Source: Artocarpus heterophyllus (Eukaryota > Streptophyta > Magnoliopsida > Rosales > Moraceae). Taken from it: DNA of 64,000 nt. The notes beneath the pieces are model-generated. The model ran no database searches. It saw nothing but the letters and a program-made list of their open reading frames with translations, and was not told the origin of the DNA. Shown one piece after another: positions 30,481 to 44,200 of this stretch. The stretch covers positions 7,134,103 through 7,198,102 of the forward strand of contig CM046335.1 of the NCBI GenBank assembly GCA_025403435.1, in the 5' to 3' direction. Positions within the stretch are counted from its first letter, which is position 1. Each line of letters begins with the position of its first letter. Both the position numbers and the translations under genes were made by a program.

Positions 30481-31304
30481 CCACATAAAAAATGCCCGTT
30501 TTAAGGTCTAAGCAATTGAATTTGGACAGAAAAGCCCGCAGGTCATCATGTAACAACCAGTCTTACTTGCTAACTCGTTTCCAATAATGCGCTCTCCGTT
30601 GGAATCTGGCATCAGGTGCTCGGGAGCCAACTGGCTTTATTTGACTTTCCTTATGAAAAAAAAAAAGCATGTATTTTAATCTATTTGCTTATTTCGCTCT
30701 TGATATTTGAAAGAAAAAGAAAAAAAAAATTAAAACACTTTCATTACTTATACACGTTTTGACTAAATAATAAAAGTTGTGCGTGTATTGTGTTAACTAT
30801 GTCTACAAATAAATTGTCATACTCAAGAGTCATGATTGGATCCACCGAATAAAAAAATTACTTAAACTCAAATCATGGTTTGTATGTTGTCATTAGACGT
30901 AGCAATTGGCTTTTCATTTCTAAAAATGTTTCAGAAAAGCAATTCATGAATTGAAAAGCATCCTTAAAACTTTGTCGCCTTTCTCCTTTTTCAAACAAGT
31001 ATAATTAATTTTAAATTTACTGCAGGATGTTCAATTTACGCAATACTTCCCAATGAAGAAATACAAGGCCTTGTTTTAGACAAGCTATTATAATGGGGAG
31101 CTTTATAGATGTGTCATTTTTTTGGCTATAGATTAAAATATGCCACATGGGAAAAAATTTTTTTGAAAAAATACTATAAGTTACTTTTTTTTTAAATAAT
31201 TTTACTTTTATATTGATTTTTATAAATGACATATAGTATGAAAATGTTTTTATAAATGGCAAAAATCAATCTACTATTCAATAACGTGGCAATGAGTATA
31301 AATA

Positions 31305-33702
31305 TGTAACGCCTCTATGTGGGGGTTAACAGTTTTTAATGAATTAAAATAAAAATAAAAAATAAAAGTAAACCTTAAAAATAAAGTTGCCCGAGGCTTA
31401 AATGAAAACTCTCAAATCAAAAATAAAAATATAAACGACAATTAAACCACAGTTTAATGTAGCACCTTAAATTTAATAATATAAATTGTCATCATTATCA
31501 TTTCAACCATTAACACATTTTAATACAGTCACAGAAAGTAACAATTGATGCTTATATTATCATGAAGAACATTCTTAACAATTGAAGCAGTCCCAATGTA
31601 ATATAGCTACATAGCTTCCTCAACTATCTTTCTCGTAACCACCTCACACTTAGTGAGTCCTGAAAAGATAAAAATATAAGGGAATGAGCAACAGTATGCT
31701 CAGTAGAAAAAAAAAACAATTACTCACCTTTAGGTTTTTATCATTACTACATTAAAACCTGCATGGTTAGTTAAGTTACATTATATTCCAGATTATGAGG
31801 TTTATTATGATCACATCTCGTGGATACCATAGTTAATCATTATCAAGTTTCATAATTGTACATTTATACAAATACCAATCATCATTGTTCCTAGGTATCC
31901 ATGTTAAATAGAGTATCACTCAACTCATCAAAACCCAAATGGGCGCGCTTGATCACCCTGTAAACATTCCAAGGGTGTTCCAGTGAGGGGACATCAAACC
32001 CCGAGTCCTCACCAAATCGATTCATGTACAGTGTGTTTTGGGACTTTCAACCCAAGGAAGCGTCATCACCTTCCCCCTATTTTACCTTTTAGGGTATTCG
32101 TGCCCAATGATGTAACCGCCGCCCTTTTTATATCTCACTATTCCTTTGTATTCAATTTTTATTTATAGAGTCAATTTCCTAGCCATGCTTCTCAATTTAT
32201 AACATATGTCAAATCATTATATTCATCACTATACAATATACATATTTTACAGCATAAAACAACCAAATTTAATTTACCAAAAACCTCATAAAAGATGAGT
32301 AATAGAATCCATACCTTTCAAGGTTATCACCAATCTTTTAATCCCGAAATCAATTAGCGTTAGCTCCACACTCCCTTGATCCTAAGGTGTGCATAAAGAC
32401 AATTTAAAACTAGAGCACAACATACAACCATATTCATAAATAAATCATGTATAAATCCATCTTACTAGTGTGCCATTAAAGCTTTTATGCAAATCTCTTT
32501 TGAATACCACAGTAAACAATCTTTATCTTAACACGATATAAAATATATACAAGTAATCTATATGTTTTAGTCCCTAATAAGATTCGTCAATCACTTAGGA
32601 TAATATTGGAAAGATTGCAAGACATTAAGAAATTTGGTGGTGAGCAAAGATGGGTTCTTGGTTCAGGTTAGCAGCTAGTATACCATGGCAAGCTGGCAAT
32701 ATACTTTTGTAAAAATGATATGTTCACTATCTACAATCATCACACAGGTTAACAGGTGGTTTACTTAACATAAATAGGCGGTATATTGTCACCGGTAGGT
32801 TTATTAGTCTCCAATCTAAAAATTGAAAAATTCATAGAAAATAAAATACAACTCCGATTTAGGCTTATGATAGCTCGTTAGAAAGCTTAGGATGTTTACT
32901 TTTTAAATATTCAAACCTATTTACAAAATTCATTTTTATTTAATCCCAGAATTTCAAGAAAGAGCCACTGCCCATAGAGGTATTACAAAGTTTAACAATA
33001 TAAATTTTCTGTCTACAGCGTATACACTTAGACTTTATACATATGCTCCAAAATAGCAACAAAACATATACTCAGGTTTAAGAACATAAATTTGAATAAT
33101 CCTTGAGTATAAAAAAATTTATAAATAAAAGACTAAATTTGTTCATAAGATTCTAACCTCGGATTATAGCTAGTTGGAAGCTTGAAATAGCTTCAAAACA
33201 GGTTCCTTGACTTCAGTATGGCTGAAATTCTTGCTCAAATGGAGGTGATGGTGGCTGATTTTTATGGCTGCCTTGAAGAAGTTCTCTAAGTATTTTGCTT
33301 CAGCAAAGAAATGAGAAGAGTGTGGGAACCGTGGAAGAAAAAGGAAGAAAATATGAGGTCTTTGAAGAGAAGTGATAGAAGCAATTATGGAGGAGACATG
33401 TCGGAGCATGTCACGAAGGAAATAAAGAAAATGAGGGTCAAGAGTAGTTGGAAAAAATATCCTCATGTCTCCTTTGGAGACTTTAGAGCACATAATGCCA
33501 AAATGATATTTTTGAAATTTATTAGAAGTTCTAAGGCTTTTCAGTAAATATACTAAATAAGTATATGAAAAATTTAGAAAATATAAAAATAGATAGAAAT
33601 AAATATTGTGAAATGGATTTTAAATGAAACAAATTTTTGATTGGCACACTAAAAATTAATTTAATTACCTTAATACCCGTTAGGAGAATAACAGGTGTCA
33701 CA
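31305..33702 (-). mobile_element. Solo LTR of the LOG-carrying element family
   Basis: 2398 bp, starting TGTAACGCC and ending GTGTCACA like the LTRs at 3033 and 9266. It has its own perfect AAATA duplication (31300-31304 and 33703-33707) and no internal region or second LTR nearby, so it is the remnant of LTR-LTR recombination. It shows many substitutions and small indels against the other two. About 480 bp at roughly 32441-32922 have no counterpart in them, either an insertion here or a deletion in the younger lineage. Same orientation as the intact element. Confidence 0.88.
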
Positions 33703-33707
33703 AAATA

Positions 33708-35843
33708 TCTCATTATATAAATTTGTCTTGCATATGCAATAAAATATATCAATAGTTAGCCTAATCACCCGCTTAGTTCATGTCTATTAATTTACTTAAT
33801 AATCAGGTCCTATGCTACGAGCTTAATTGCTCTAGAGTTTTTTATGACACTGATATTTTTTCCCTAAAAGTATAGGAGGGAGAAAAAAATTAATCCCAAT
33901 TAAGTTCTATATCTGAATTTAAAAGAGGCAGAGTTTGGATTTTTTCACTCAAAATACAATTTGAGTTAAGTTTCCGAACGAGTTAAGCCTTGCTAATGTA
34001 TCAATATAGATCTGAGCTGAATTTGAGTTTGAGTTTTAAATTCAAATCATCGTACCAAGTAGGGTGCTAATTTTTGTTTCCCTGAAATAAAAGAACTTCG
34101 GGTTGTCTAAGAACCTGTTTAGAAAAACTTAATTGGAACAAAAAAAAAAAAAATTGGTTCAAACAAATTATCCTAGGAATTTTCTCTCACAAAATTAAAT
34201 TGTTATAATATTTTAAATGTAAAACTTTTAATATAAACTGGCTTCCCAAGGGCACTCTAAACCTGCTATCTTGTTAGGGGAACTAGTTCCCAAAATATAA
34301 TTGTTTTACCACCATTGTGCTTTGCCAACCATAAAAGATTTTCAAATTGTTGAGACATGGAAACTGAAAAACTGTATTCACCTGAAAGAAAAGGAATGGG
34401 CTAACAATGAAAAGTCCATTAGAATCGAATCCTTCAGTTGTTGGGCAGCCCAACAACCGGAGTGATTACAGCCCAAACTAGTTGGTTGACCGCCACCCAA
34501 ACGTGGCCTTTTTCCCCTCCAGAAACAAGAAGAAAAGCTTTGGAGGTTGAGAACACGCCATTTTCTTATAGGCTTTAGACCGAGAACTTGGATTAGATTT
34601 GCAACCAAATAATGTGAATTCCGAATAGAAGTGAAAGTAATTTATTTGTGATTGTTGCATCATTTTAAACATTTAAAAACGAGGCGTTTACATAAAATTG
34701 ACCAAGATGTTTGAAAAGTGAGAAATGACATCTGCTTTGTCTTGCGGCAGAAATGACCTTAAAGTACAAAATTCCAATTCCAAGCAAATGTTGAAATGCC
34801 CTCCCTTGTCACCTTGGTTAATGGTTACTTCACTAGGACTAAAAAAAAAGAACAGTAATATATGGTCCAAGGGACTGTGGCCCGCGCCACTAAAAAGTTT
34901 CTTTTAAAAAAAGCTGTCTTTTTACCACAAATCTTAAATTTACCACGCAGAAACATGTTCATGTACCCCCAATAAGGATGGGAATGTGCAGTGGTTAAGA
35001 TCTCCCTCTCTTTTTTTCTCTTTTCCTTTTTCTTTTAGGACGCATTAAAATTTAATGCTCTAAACCCCACTTAAGGTTCCCGTTTAATCAATAAATCATG
35101 CGGCACTGAACTTGTGGTTGTGTGAGTGAAATTAAGCTCATTCTTTGAATAAAGTTGAGTATGAACTTTTTTGTTTTTTGTCAGTTAAGAACAGTGTAAA
35201 GCTCTAGCATGTCATAGTAAAAGTGAAAAAGTTAGTCATAGTGCAAAGGTCTTACATGCTATAATGATTATAGTTCTAATCAATGGTTCTAACTAGCATG
35301 TTAAACACAAAATTTATTTGTAGATCGTTGTTATATTATAAAGAAAGAGGACAAATCCATCTCGTATATTGAGGGAAAAAAAATGCTCGCATCAATTCTC
35401 AATAATTTTCGAAAGCTTTTTAAGGAGGAGAAAGCCCTCTTTTTTTTTTTTTGGCCATTAATAACAATTGCGCCATATATGGATGATAAGTTTTGCTTTG
35501 AAAAATTTGGGTGATTTTTACCTTCATGATGCCAATATTATACTCACTGCTCACTTTCTACAAATCCAACATATTATAGAATTGTATTGTTCTTATAAAT
35601 ATTTATAAATCAAGGTTTACAACTTACGACAGAGAGATAGGGAAATTAAACATTTCTCAAAACTCTTTAAGAATGTGAAAAGGCCTAGCGGGTGCTTTTT
35701 AGCCACCACAGCTTTCCAAGAGCCATAACTTTTCCTTTGCCTTCTTAGACCTTAGAAAGAAGCAGGATACAGACTTATAGATATAGTGATAAACAATTTT
35801 TTTTAAATTAACTATAACTAAAATTACTTGGTCCAATTAGAAT
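33708..35843. other. Intergenic DNA, no gene seen
   Basis: No coding region supported; the small open frames at 34378-34907 overlap on both strands and resemble no family I know. One MITE-like copy lies at 35165-35325. The part next to 35844 is the expansin 3' flank. Confidence 0.5.
35165..35325. repeat. Dispersed MITE-like element (copy 4)
   Basis: Contains TAAGAACAGTGTAAAGCTCTAGCATG, GTGCAAAGGTCTTACATGCTATAATG and TTCTAACTAGCATGTTAAAC. Its reverse complement matches copy 2 and copy 5. Confidence 0.6.
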
Positions 35844-37116
35844 TTAGAATTGAGACCCTTCGAATGTCTGACCGAACTGCCAACCGGCGGGCGCCACGTT
35901 GTAGCTTGTGACTGTCCTTCCGTCACTGGCTGTGACTTGGAAGGAAAGGCTCTGGCCATTGAGGTATGAGTTGCTTTGCCAGTTCTGGCCCCAGTTTCTT
36001 GACATGGATTGCCACCCTGTCTTGGAGCCCTTGATGGAGACCGCATGGATGTCCCCTGCACCGGCGACGTTGGTGATCAAAACCAGGTTGAAGTAAGAGT
36101 GGCCGTTGACCGTGAATCTTATTCCTCCTTTTTTCACACATGGGACCCTGCCATGAACAACACAAAGTATCACATCAGTCAAAGAGAGAGAAAGAAAAAA
36201 GAGTTAAAAGAAATAAGAATTATTATTGATAGTAATATTTTGTCATACCTGTCACATGTGTACTACAATATAAAAAAAAAATTAAATATACAAGAACTGT
36301 ATATCTAAATTTCCACATTTGGAAATTATTCTTGAGATTATTGAGATAGCAGGGACACTGCTATAAAAAAGTTGGAAAATATCAATTATTTTCATAATAG
36401 AAGTGCTCAATATAACTGTGTAAGGAATGGCTATGAGGGAACTAAATTTGACCAGTGGTGATAAAACACCACTTATGTCCCAACTTATAATGTCTTACGC
36501 AAAAACAAATAATTATACTTGTTCTCTCTTGGTACCTTCTGAAGACGACGGGCACGATTCCAGCACGGTACTGTGCGATTTGCAAGAAAGCGGGCTCAGC
36601 CAAGTCGAAGTGTTGGAGGGGAGGATTGCACCACCCGCCGTTGTCGTTGGACAATGCGAGGTTGGGTGGGCAGAAGTTTGTAGCGGTGACAGTAATGGTG
36701 CCTGAGAGGCACCATCTGGGGTTGTTGTTGCACCTCATTTGGTAACAAGCGCCACATGTCAAGCCATTGTTGAAGAGGGCCGTGCTCAAAGCTGCAGTGT
36801 TGGTTCCGTACCCTTGGCTGTACAAGTTCCCGTACCCGCAAGCTCCTCCTACGTTACACAACAAACAATTCATGACCAAATGTCAAAACTCAATCCACAA
36901 GAGCACAAAACATTGTAACATAGAAAACTGCTAATCACCGCTAGTGATAAGCATGTTAGACTCACCCATTGTGCCCGAGGCATCACCGCCGCCATAGAAA
37001 GTGGCGTGAGCGCCCTGCCAGCCGCCGTAATCGGCTGCGGTGCCCTGCAACTGCAGTTCGATCATGAGCATGAGGAAGAGAAGGGGGGCAAAAGAGTACA
37101 ATGCTTGAATTGCCAT
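35844..37116 (-). CDS. EXPA: Alpha-expansin
   Basis: Three exons: 36966-37116, 36536-36848 and 35844-36147, 255 codons plus TAA, GT-AG introns at the two usual alpha-expansin positions. Residues 1-28 form a signal peptide (hydrophobic [13 protein letters not shown]), so the product is secreted to the wall, where expansins loosen cellulose-xyloglucan contacts in a pH-dependent, non-hydrolytic way. Family marks: [21 protein letters not shown] (residues 38-57, with the intron after the first Gly), a Cys-rich double-psi barrel, the HFD motif at 130-132 ([11 protein letters not shown]), FRRVPC at 153-158, and a C-terminal CBM63-type domain with the Trp/Tyr series [14 protein letters not shown]. 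Length matches the family (about 250-260). A TATAAATA box lies at 37221-37228. The closest paralogue was not determined. Confidence 0.96.
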
Positions 37117-37220
37117 TGAAAGAATTTGTTTTTGGAGAGCAAGAAAAGTAGATGAATATTTGAAGGGAAGGTAAAGTTTTTTGGTTTTTCTGCTGTAGAA
37201 TGCTGCTCTAGGAGCGCCTC

Positions 37221-37228
37221 TATTTATA
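37221..37228 (-). promoter_or_regulatory. TATA box of the expansin gene
   Basis: TATAAATA on the minus strand, 105 bp upstream of the ATG, in the context CCTTATAAATAGAGG. A transcription start near 37190-37195 is expected. Confidence 0.75.
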
Positions 37229-39003
37229 AGGAAAAGAGGGTGATGCTTATTACTTCGTCGGGTCTAGACGGCCGGCCAAACAGAAGCACAAGTAATTGAA
37301 GAGAGAAAAAAATCAACTGCACATGCGCTTGTTTTTGTGGGGCCAACTTAGGTACCAACTGACAGGTCCGTGTGGGCCAGACCTTTCCACATGTGTTTTT
37401 CTTTTTCCTCATCATCTTCCTTATAAATCATTACTTAATTAATTAATAACTAATAAGATTTTTCTTTGTTGTCACTAGTTCTAGTGTTTAGTTTTTGTGT
37501 GTTATCTGGGCAGCTAGGGAATAATATTTGCTATTGGGCCATTGAAAAAGTTGAAAATTGCCCTTTCATCAAGATGATTTGTTCTCAAAACGGATAATGG
37601 TACATATCTTAGCACATGGGAGGAAATTATCCTTTCCTACTTAGACAAAAAAGAATAAAAGAAAAAAAGAAAGAAAGAAAGAAAGAAAGAAATCATGGAG
37701 CTTTCTTTTGTTAATAAATTAGTCAATGCACCTTTTCTTTTGGAGTTCACATATTCAAATAATCACACAGGGCCAAATCAATATACTTGTCATGGCACTA
37801 TAGTGGATAGTGGATATAAGCGTCTTGCTTGAACAAAACACGCTTGTTTAGCATCAACTTGCAATCTTTAGTGTGTACATTTATGGTGGCAAACAGCGAT
37901 CATGCATAATAGAGTCCTGGTGTTCAGTTTGTTAATTAAGTGCACGTTTCATGTCTATTACAGGAAAAGGAAAATAGCCCCCACAAGATTGGTCCTTTCA
38001 TCCTCTAAATGGCACCAAGACCACAAAATCGTGGCCCCCATTTTTAGCATTATAGGGCGTTTAACATGCTGATTAGAATTATAAACACTGTAACAACTTT
38101 TTTTCTTTTTTCTGCAGTATATGAAAGCTTTGTATTGTTCATAACTGAAAAAATGGTTAGTCTTTCCAATTTTCTATTCTAACATACATATAGCTTCAAA
38201 AGTTAATTATCCCTAAGCTAAAATCATATGTAGTCTCGTCAGTAGAATTGTACTACTATATACTATATAAAAGTGAAAAATATATAGTATAGCATTTGCT
38301 TAAATGTAACATAGACCTTAAGGAAGATGTAACCATAGATGACTGATTTCTTGGATTTTACACATGTTGAGCATAATTCATGCAATGTTACATTTTTAAC
38401 TTTTAATGTTATGCACTAAAGCTTTTAGGCTTACACCGTAGTTATAACCCTGCATAGCATATTGGGTGGGGATCCCAACAATGGAACCCGCCATTTCTCT
38501 ATCGGAGCTGATGCAGAGCAAAAAAACCGACGTTCATATGTTATACAATAGTGTGGTCCAACTTGTATATGTTATATGGCAGTATAGTCCTGTTAAGAGC
38601 ATTGACATATACAAGCCCTATTATATTCTTATTATAAAGTTAGCAACGTTGATATCTTTAGACTAAGTCATCAAAGGTTGACAATTTTGCCACATTTCCA
38701 ATGTTGCTCGGCCGTCGCACAAACTCCACACCCAACATGAAATTAATTTTTTTGTGCAATAAAGATTTTCTCAACGGAATCCAGGGTTTGGGGGGCTTAC
38801 GTGGACGTGGCAGACATCAGAGATGATATGTCCTCCGATTATTGGACGTTGAGTTCACATGCATGGCCGACTTTCATTGAATATAGTTTGAAGATTGACG
38901 TGGAAAATTTTGCCATGCCAATCAAGCAATATTTACACCTTAATATTGAAGATGACGTGGTCATCTTTAATGTGAGTTATTTGGAAAATGAGATAATTTC
39001 AAT
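37229..39003. other. Intergenic DNA upstream of the expansin, no gene seen
   Basis: Expansin promoter region followed by AT-rich DNA. It contains an (AAAG)n microsatellite at about 37667-37692 and one MITE-like copy at 38057-38160. The open frames at 38466-38666 and 38801-39007 resemble no family I know. Confidence 0.5.
38057..38160. repeat. Dispersed MITE-like element (copy 5, shortened)
   Basis: Begins GCGTTTAACATGCTGATTAGAA and continues ATAAACACTGTAACAAC...ATATGAAAGCTTTGTATTGTTC. It matches the reverse complement of copy 4, with a deletion in the middle. Confidence 0.5.
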
Positions 39004-39260
39004 TTAGTTACTTTGTATTATATCGAAACATGAGATATGTTTTAGAATATTTTATATCGATACTTTAACCTTTTGTAAAATCTTTTTTCAGGTAGTCAGA
39101 GGCTTTTGTTGGACACAAAAGGTACAAAAAAAGCATATCTAGTACCAAAGAAGGCATCTGTATATTAAAAAAAGATTTTTTAAAAAATCGAGATGACGAT
39201 ATAAGATATTCTAAAACGTAAAGTATCAAACTTTTAATTTGATATAACACAAGACACTAA
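39004..39260. repeat. MITE with terminal inverted repeats of about 60-70 bp
   Basis: Left arm 39004-39063 (TTAGTTACTTTGTATTATATC...TTTTAGAATATTTTATATCGA) pairs with the complement of the right arm 39192-39260 (which reads TTAGTGTCTTGTGTTATATC...TTTTAGAATATCTTATATCG). The loop is about 130 bp. No protein is encoded. The target duplication is unclear, possibly TA or TTA. Confidence 0.65.
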
Positions 39261-41135
39261 TATAAAATTTTCCCTTTGAAAAATTAGAGGGTCAAAGTCT
39301 TAAAAAAAGAAAGAGAAGAAAAAAAGCACCCCACATTTATTTGGCGACTGTGTTATTGTGTGTGGCATAACGAAAATGCAATTTTACACGTACATTTTCG
39401 CCTGTTATTACGTGACAATACTAAATGGATGATCTCAATAGTTAACGTATGGTCAACAGTCAACAACAGTATTTGCGTTGAAACAGTCAGGACTATCATG
39501 GTGTTGTTTTGTAGATATTTTTTGAAGTATTTACACAAACCGTTTTCTTCTTTAAGCTCTTTATTTTTTTTTTTAAAAAAATAATGTTATCATTCATTCT
39601 GACAATGAAGAATTGGACCTTGATATTTAAAAACAAATTAAAAAAAATAAGAACTCAATAGTTTGTGTTGATTTTTTATTATATTTCCTATTTTAAACAT
39701 TCATTTTTACTTTTATTTGTTTTATTATATAAGGTTACATCGTCTTTATGGGTACGTGGTTGACATTTTTTGTAATTAAAACAATTAGCAAACATTCTTA
39801 GACTCAAAGCGTTCTATTTGGACAGTCAAGTAAATGATCTATATTTTTTTTATTGCAATATTAATAATAGATTGAAAGGGCGTGTAATTACATGCAGATT
39901 GCATACATGTCTTTAGGGTTTATCATTTTAACGGTGAAAAATGCTAGAAACACCAACCTTAATCCTAATTTATGAGTTGTCATGTTTTTATTGATAGTTA
40001 GGTCTTTAAAAACTTGTCACGTTAATAGATTACATTTATAATGAATTAATAACAACTCAATGAATTAATTGATATAAAAGTTAGGACTAAATTTTTCCTG
40101 TTTTCTAATTGGACAAGGAAATAATCCATAAACTGCATTACAAACTCTGGCCGGTTCATCTGTTTCCTTTGTACGTAGCTCTGATACCTTTTTTAAACTA
40201 TAATTAAGATGTTTCTTTGTTATTTCATCTAACAATTAATATAGATACATAACTGTGTAAACAATAAATAAGAAAATTAATATCATTAATACTAAACTGC
40301 TAACACACACACATATTTATTAAGATTGCATATCGACGAATATTCCATGCAGTAGCTGTGCACATATAGAGACACTCACAGATATATATATATGTGTGTG
40401 TGTGTGTGTCTATATATATATAATAGAAAATTGATCATTTATCTATGGTGCAACCTTCAAGTAACACACGTTTCATAATCTATTCGATGTCGGTTGACGC
40501 TTGGGTGATTTATTAATGAAGGAATAAAAAGCATGAAATCCAATTTACATGGTTAAATATATGCATTATAAGCTTATTAATTTACTCCATATAATCTTAT
40601 ATTTGTCATTTCTCAGAAAAAGCAGAAATGCATCGTTCTAAATGCTAAAATTTTAATCTCTAGACATCTTTTTGTCTTTTGGGATGCACCAAGAGTTTAA
40701 TGATCAGCAATAGTGGCGCTAAAACTATGCCATGTTTTTGGATTTAGAAGCAAAAGAGTTTGCATGAGCATCTACAACTTTGAGGAAATTTTTTTTTTCA
40801 CCAAATACATTAAAAATGAAAAAAAATTAAATTCAATATACATCTTTGTTAATTCAGCATGTTTTGGAAGGGTGTGACATATTTGGGTGTTGTTGTATAC
40901 TTTTGCAGTTTATAAAACACCAAAACCTGCCTTAAAAAAATTGCTGGCGAGAATAATTCACCAAGAAACAGATCTAGACACAGCCAGGAAAATACTCCAC
41001 TATTAGAAATTTAAAATTATACTACCCTCATTTAATGACTTTTTTTAAAACTGTCGTGGTACAAGAGAAAAAATGCGCAGACTTATGCACACTTAATTAG
41101 GGGGACCAATTAAAAGTAGCTGAAGTTTCCTTCCC
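39261..41135. other. Intergenic DNA, no gene seen
   Basis: AT-rich. It contains a compound (TA)n-(TG)n-(TA)n microsatellite at 40381-40425. No supported gene. Confidence 0.5.
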
Positions 41136-41294
41136 ATTCTTTTAGGAAAATAATGTTAAGGATCTCTAGGAAAATTTTGCGCTATATTTACCACTAAAAA
41201 GATGATAATTCACCTATTCTTTTAGGAAAATAATGTTAAGGATCTCTAGGAAAATTTTATACTATATTTACTAGTAAAAAGATGATAATTCACT
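41136..41294. repeat. 80-bp tandem duplication
   Basis: Copies at 41136-41215 and 41216-41294 share ATTCTTTTAGGAAAATAATG and AAAAAGATGATAATTCAC and differ at about five positions. Confidence 0.85.
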
Positions 41295-44200
41295 GTTATG
41301 GGGTTTTTATGTTTGAAAATAAGAATGTAAGTTTTTTTGGATATAAGGGGCGGGGAGAATATCATCACTATTGAGTGGGACTTAGTGTGACTCGAACTTT
41401 CAACCTATAGTTGGAGTAGAGAAACTTACAACTAACTAGGCTGCTCTCACTTGTCATTAGAACGTAAGTTACGATATTTTAAAATTAACCACTCTTATTT
41501 AATATGGTACGACACCAATTTTTTTTTTGGTTGTCTCATTTATGAGTTATTTGAATAGACCATAGGATAGATAAATATCCTTCGCTCTTGTCGGTTCCTG
41601 AGACCCATATATAGAACCATACCCATATTTTTTTATAGTGGTTTTAACACTTGTTCTTGTTTCATAATCCATATATCATCAATTTCTTAATTGACTATTG
41701 ATGTGATTGGTATTAATAGACAGATAGAGTTCATCCAAAAAATAATACATAGATAGAGACAATATTGGAATAATTAGTACTAATACTAGAGAGAAATCTA
41801 ATGGCAGAAGATTTTCAAGTTGGTCCTACCATGTTAGGGGCACATGCAGGTTCCGGTTTTGCTGCTCTTAATATTCATGCATCGTTTTCAACAGTTATAT
41901 AACTATAAGAAGCACACCAAAATAAATAATAAATAAACAAATTTCTTGTTATTTTATTTATCAGTATCATAGTTGTTTTTTTTAGTGATGATTGGTTAAT
42001 CCACACACACCAAAAAATAAAAATAAATAAAAAAAAGAAGACGATTAGTTTAAGTGCTAGCCAAAGCCCATTTCTCTGTTTCTTCCTATACCAGAAAATC
42101 TTGCTCCTTTTGGCTGAAACATGATTTCTTGTCTGTCCTCCAGAGAATATTTGAATTGGGTGTTTGAGGTTTTTAGGTTAGTCTTCAAGATTCCATGAAG
42201 ATGGACAATCTATGCTAGTGATTTTATACATCTTTCCAAGATTGCCTTGAGATTTTGATTCTCTCAAAGCCATAGTAGATATTAATCTCCTTTTTGCCAA
42301 ATTTTAATGGGATCACTTTCCTTATTATTGCCGTTTCTCAATATGTGAATGGTTATATGATCTCAACACTCAGTCTCTACTAAAAAATTTATAGATAGAA
42401 TAGAATATTTCGTAGTCAAGGGATCATTTTGTTTTAAAAAATCTGAGTTTTAGCTAAATATTATGTTTGTTCCATATAATTTTTTTAATAATTCAAAAAG
42501 TACACATATGTTAATTAAACTATCCAAAATTTACCCTTATGTCTTATAGATGAGTTAAAATTAACTCTTTAATGAGTTAAAATTTTTAAAATACCTAAAA
42601 CGTCCTCAATAGATGATAGGGGCGTGAGATCAATCTAGGGTAGAACTAGCCTTATTCATGGCAGTACACTCCAACTTGGTTCATAGGATGCCTGAAGTTG
42701 CTGCTTGGTTGCCTTTCATGTGCTAGTTGGACCGGCGACTGCTTCAAAGAGAAAGAGAAATAAAAGAGAGTTTTTTGTTCTTTTTTTTTAGAATTTTGTT
42801 TATTTTTTAAGTTTTAGATTTTTTCTTTAAAAATATTTTTTCTTTTCTCTAAATTTAATTTATAATAATATTTAAGATAATGTTTAAATATTAGTTATAA
42901 GGGTATTGTGAATTCTTAACAATTAGACCAGTTAGAGGGTTATTTTTCCAAATTTTTAAGAAATTTTAGATGCAATTTTGAAATGATTTAAAAAAATTAG
43001 AAATATATTTTTTCCTTAAAATTCTCTCTTTTGTTTCTCTAAAAGAATTAAGCGCATAAACGAAGGTAGGACACAAAACTTGAAACTTGATGTAACATAT
43101 TGCTTGCAATAATCTAGTCCTAAAAGGCCTTAAAAAAAAGGTAAAAGAACAAAATAAAGAACCCAATCATATGCCACTAATTACTGAACATTTCTCAGCA
43201 GTCATTTTCTAACAATGCAGTGAACTCGAACGGTAAAGCATAAAAAAGTCTAAAGCGAATGAACTTATTGTTGAATCAAAATAAAGCATATATCTTTATT
43301 TTCTTTTAGAGGTGTTCTAATCATATTCTGCTCTGATTACTTTATCTAACTAGCTTAAAAAAAAAAAAAAAAAAAAAAATCCTCCTCCAATACAAGTGAA
43401 AATCGAAGTAGATTTATTTATTTTTTGTTACAACTACCTATTTATCATATAAAAAATCCCAACAACAGAAACAGCCAATGGCTGCAGTGCATTCAGTCTA
43501 ATATTTTGTAACCCAAAAAGTAGGAATCTAGCTGTAGTGTAGATCCAAGCAACTTGAGCCATAGAATAAGAAACAGATTTTTCATTTCCTCGTCAGTAAT
43601 GATTTAAACTCCTTTTTGAGAGATCATGTCGTAGGGGGGAGAATCAATTTGGTGATCCAAAAGCTCCGAGACATCCTTGTCCAGGACAACGGTTCAATTA
43701 AATTTTAAATAATCCACAAGTGAGCCATACAGGTTTCTTGAGTATCTTTTCTGTGGCTTAGAGTGCCCTTCACAAGGGTTTGTCTTAAAATAAGTCCAAC
43801 TGGTTGAGAGTACAAAAAGAGCAAAGCTGTCCTAACAGTTGTTTGGCCATTATTTTTCAAACTCATTTAGTGAGATTGAGATAACGCGTTTCGTCTTCTG
43901 ATGTAACTAGCCACTTGCATGAGACTCGATATAAACAGACTTTTTAGTCATTTTCACGAGGTAACTACAAGCGGGTCGTCCCTCTCTACAATTTCATTCA
44001 TTAAGAGAGAGAGAGAGGACAAAACCGTCCTAAGAGTTGTTTGAGCACTGTTTTCTAAGTGAGGGCAAATAGAAAACACCATTGCAATAGGATTCAGCAA
44101 AGGACCCCACTTGAGCTCCCATGAAGATACAGCTCTCACTTCATAGATACTCCTTGCCCCCACCACGTGCATTTTCCACTGGAACTCTAGAAAAGAAGAA

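Larger units (their letters stand above)
29040..31299. other. Intergenic DNA with MITE-like copies, no gene seen
   Basis: AT-rich, no supported coding region. It contains two members of the dispersed repeat listed separately (29950-30110, 30350-30480). It ends at the AAATA target duplication (31300-31304) of the solo LTR. Confidence 0.5.
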
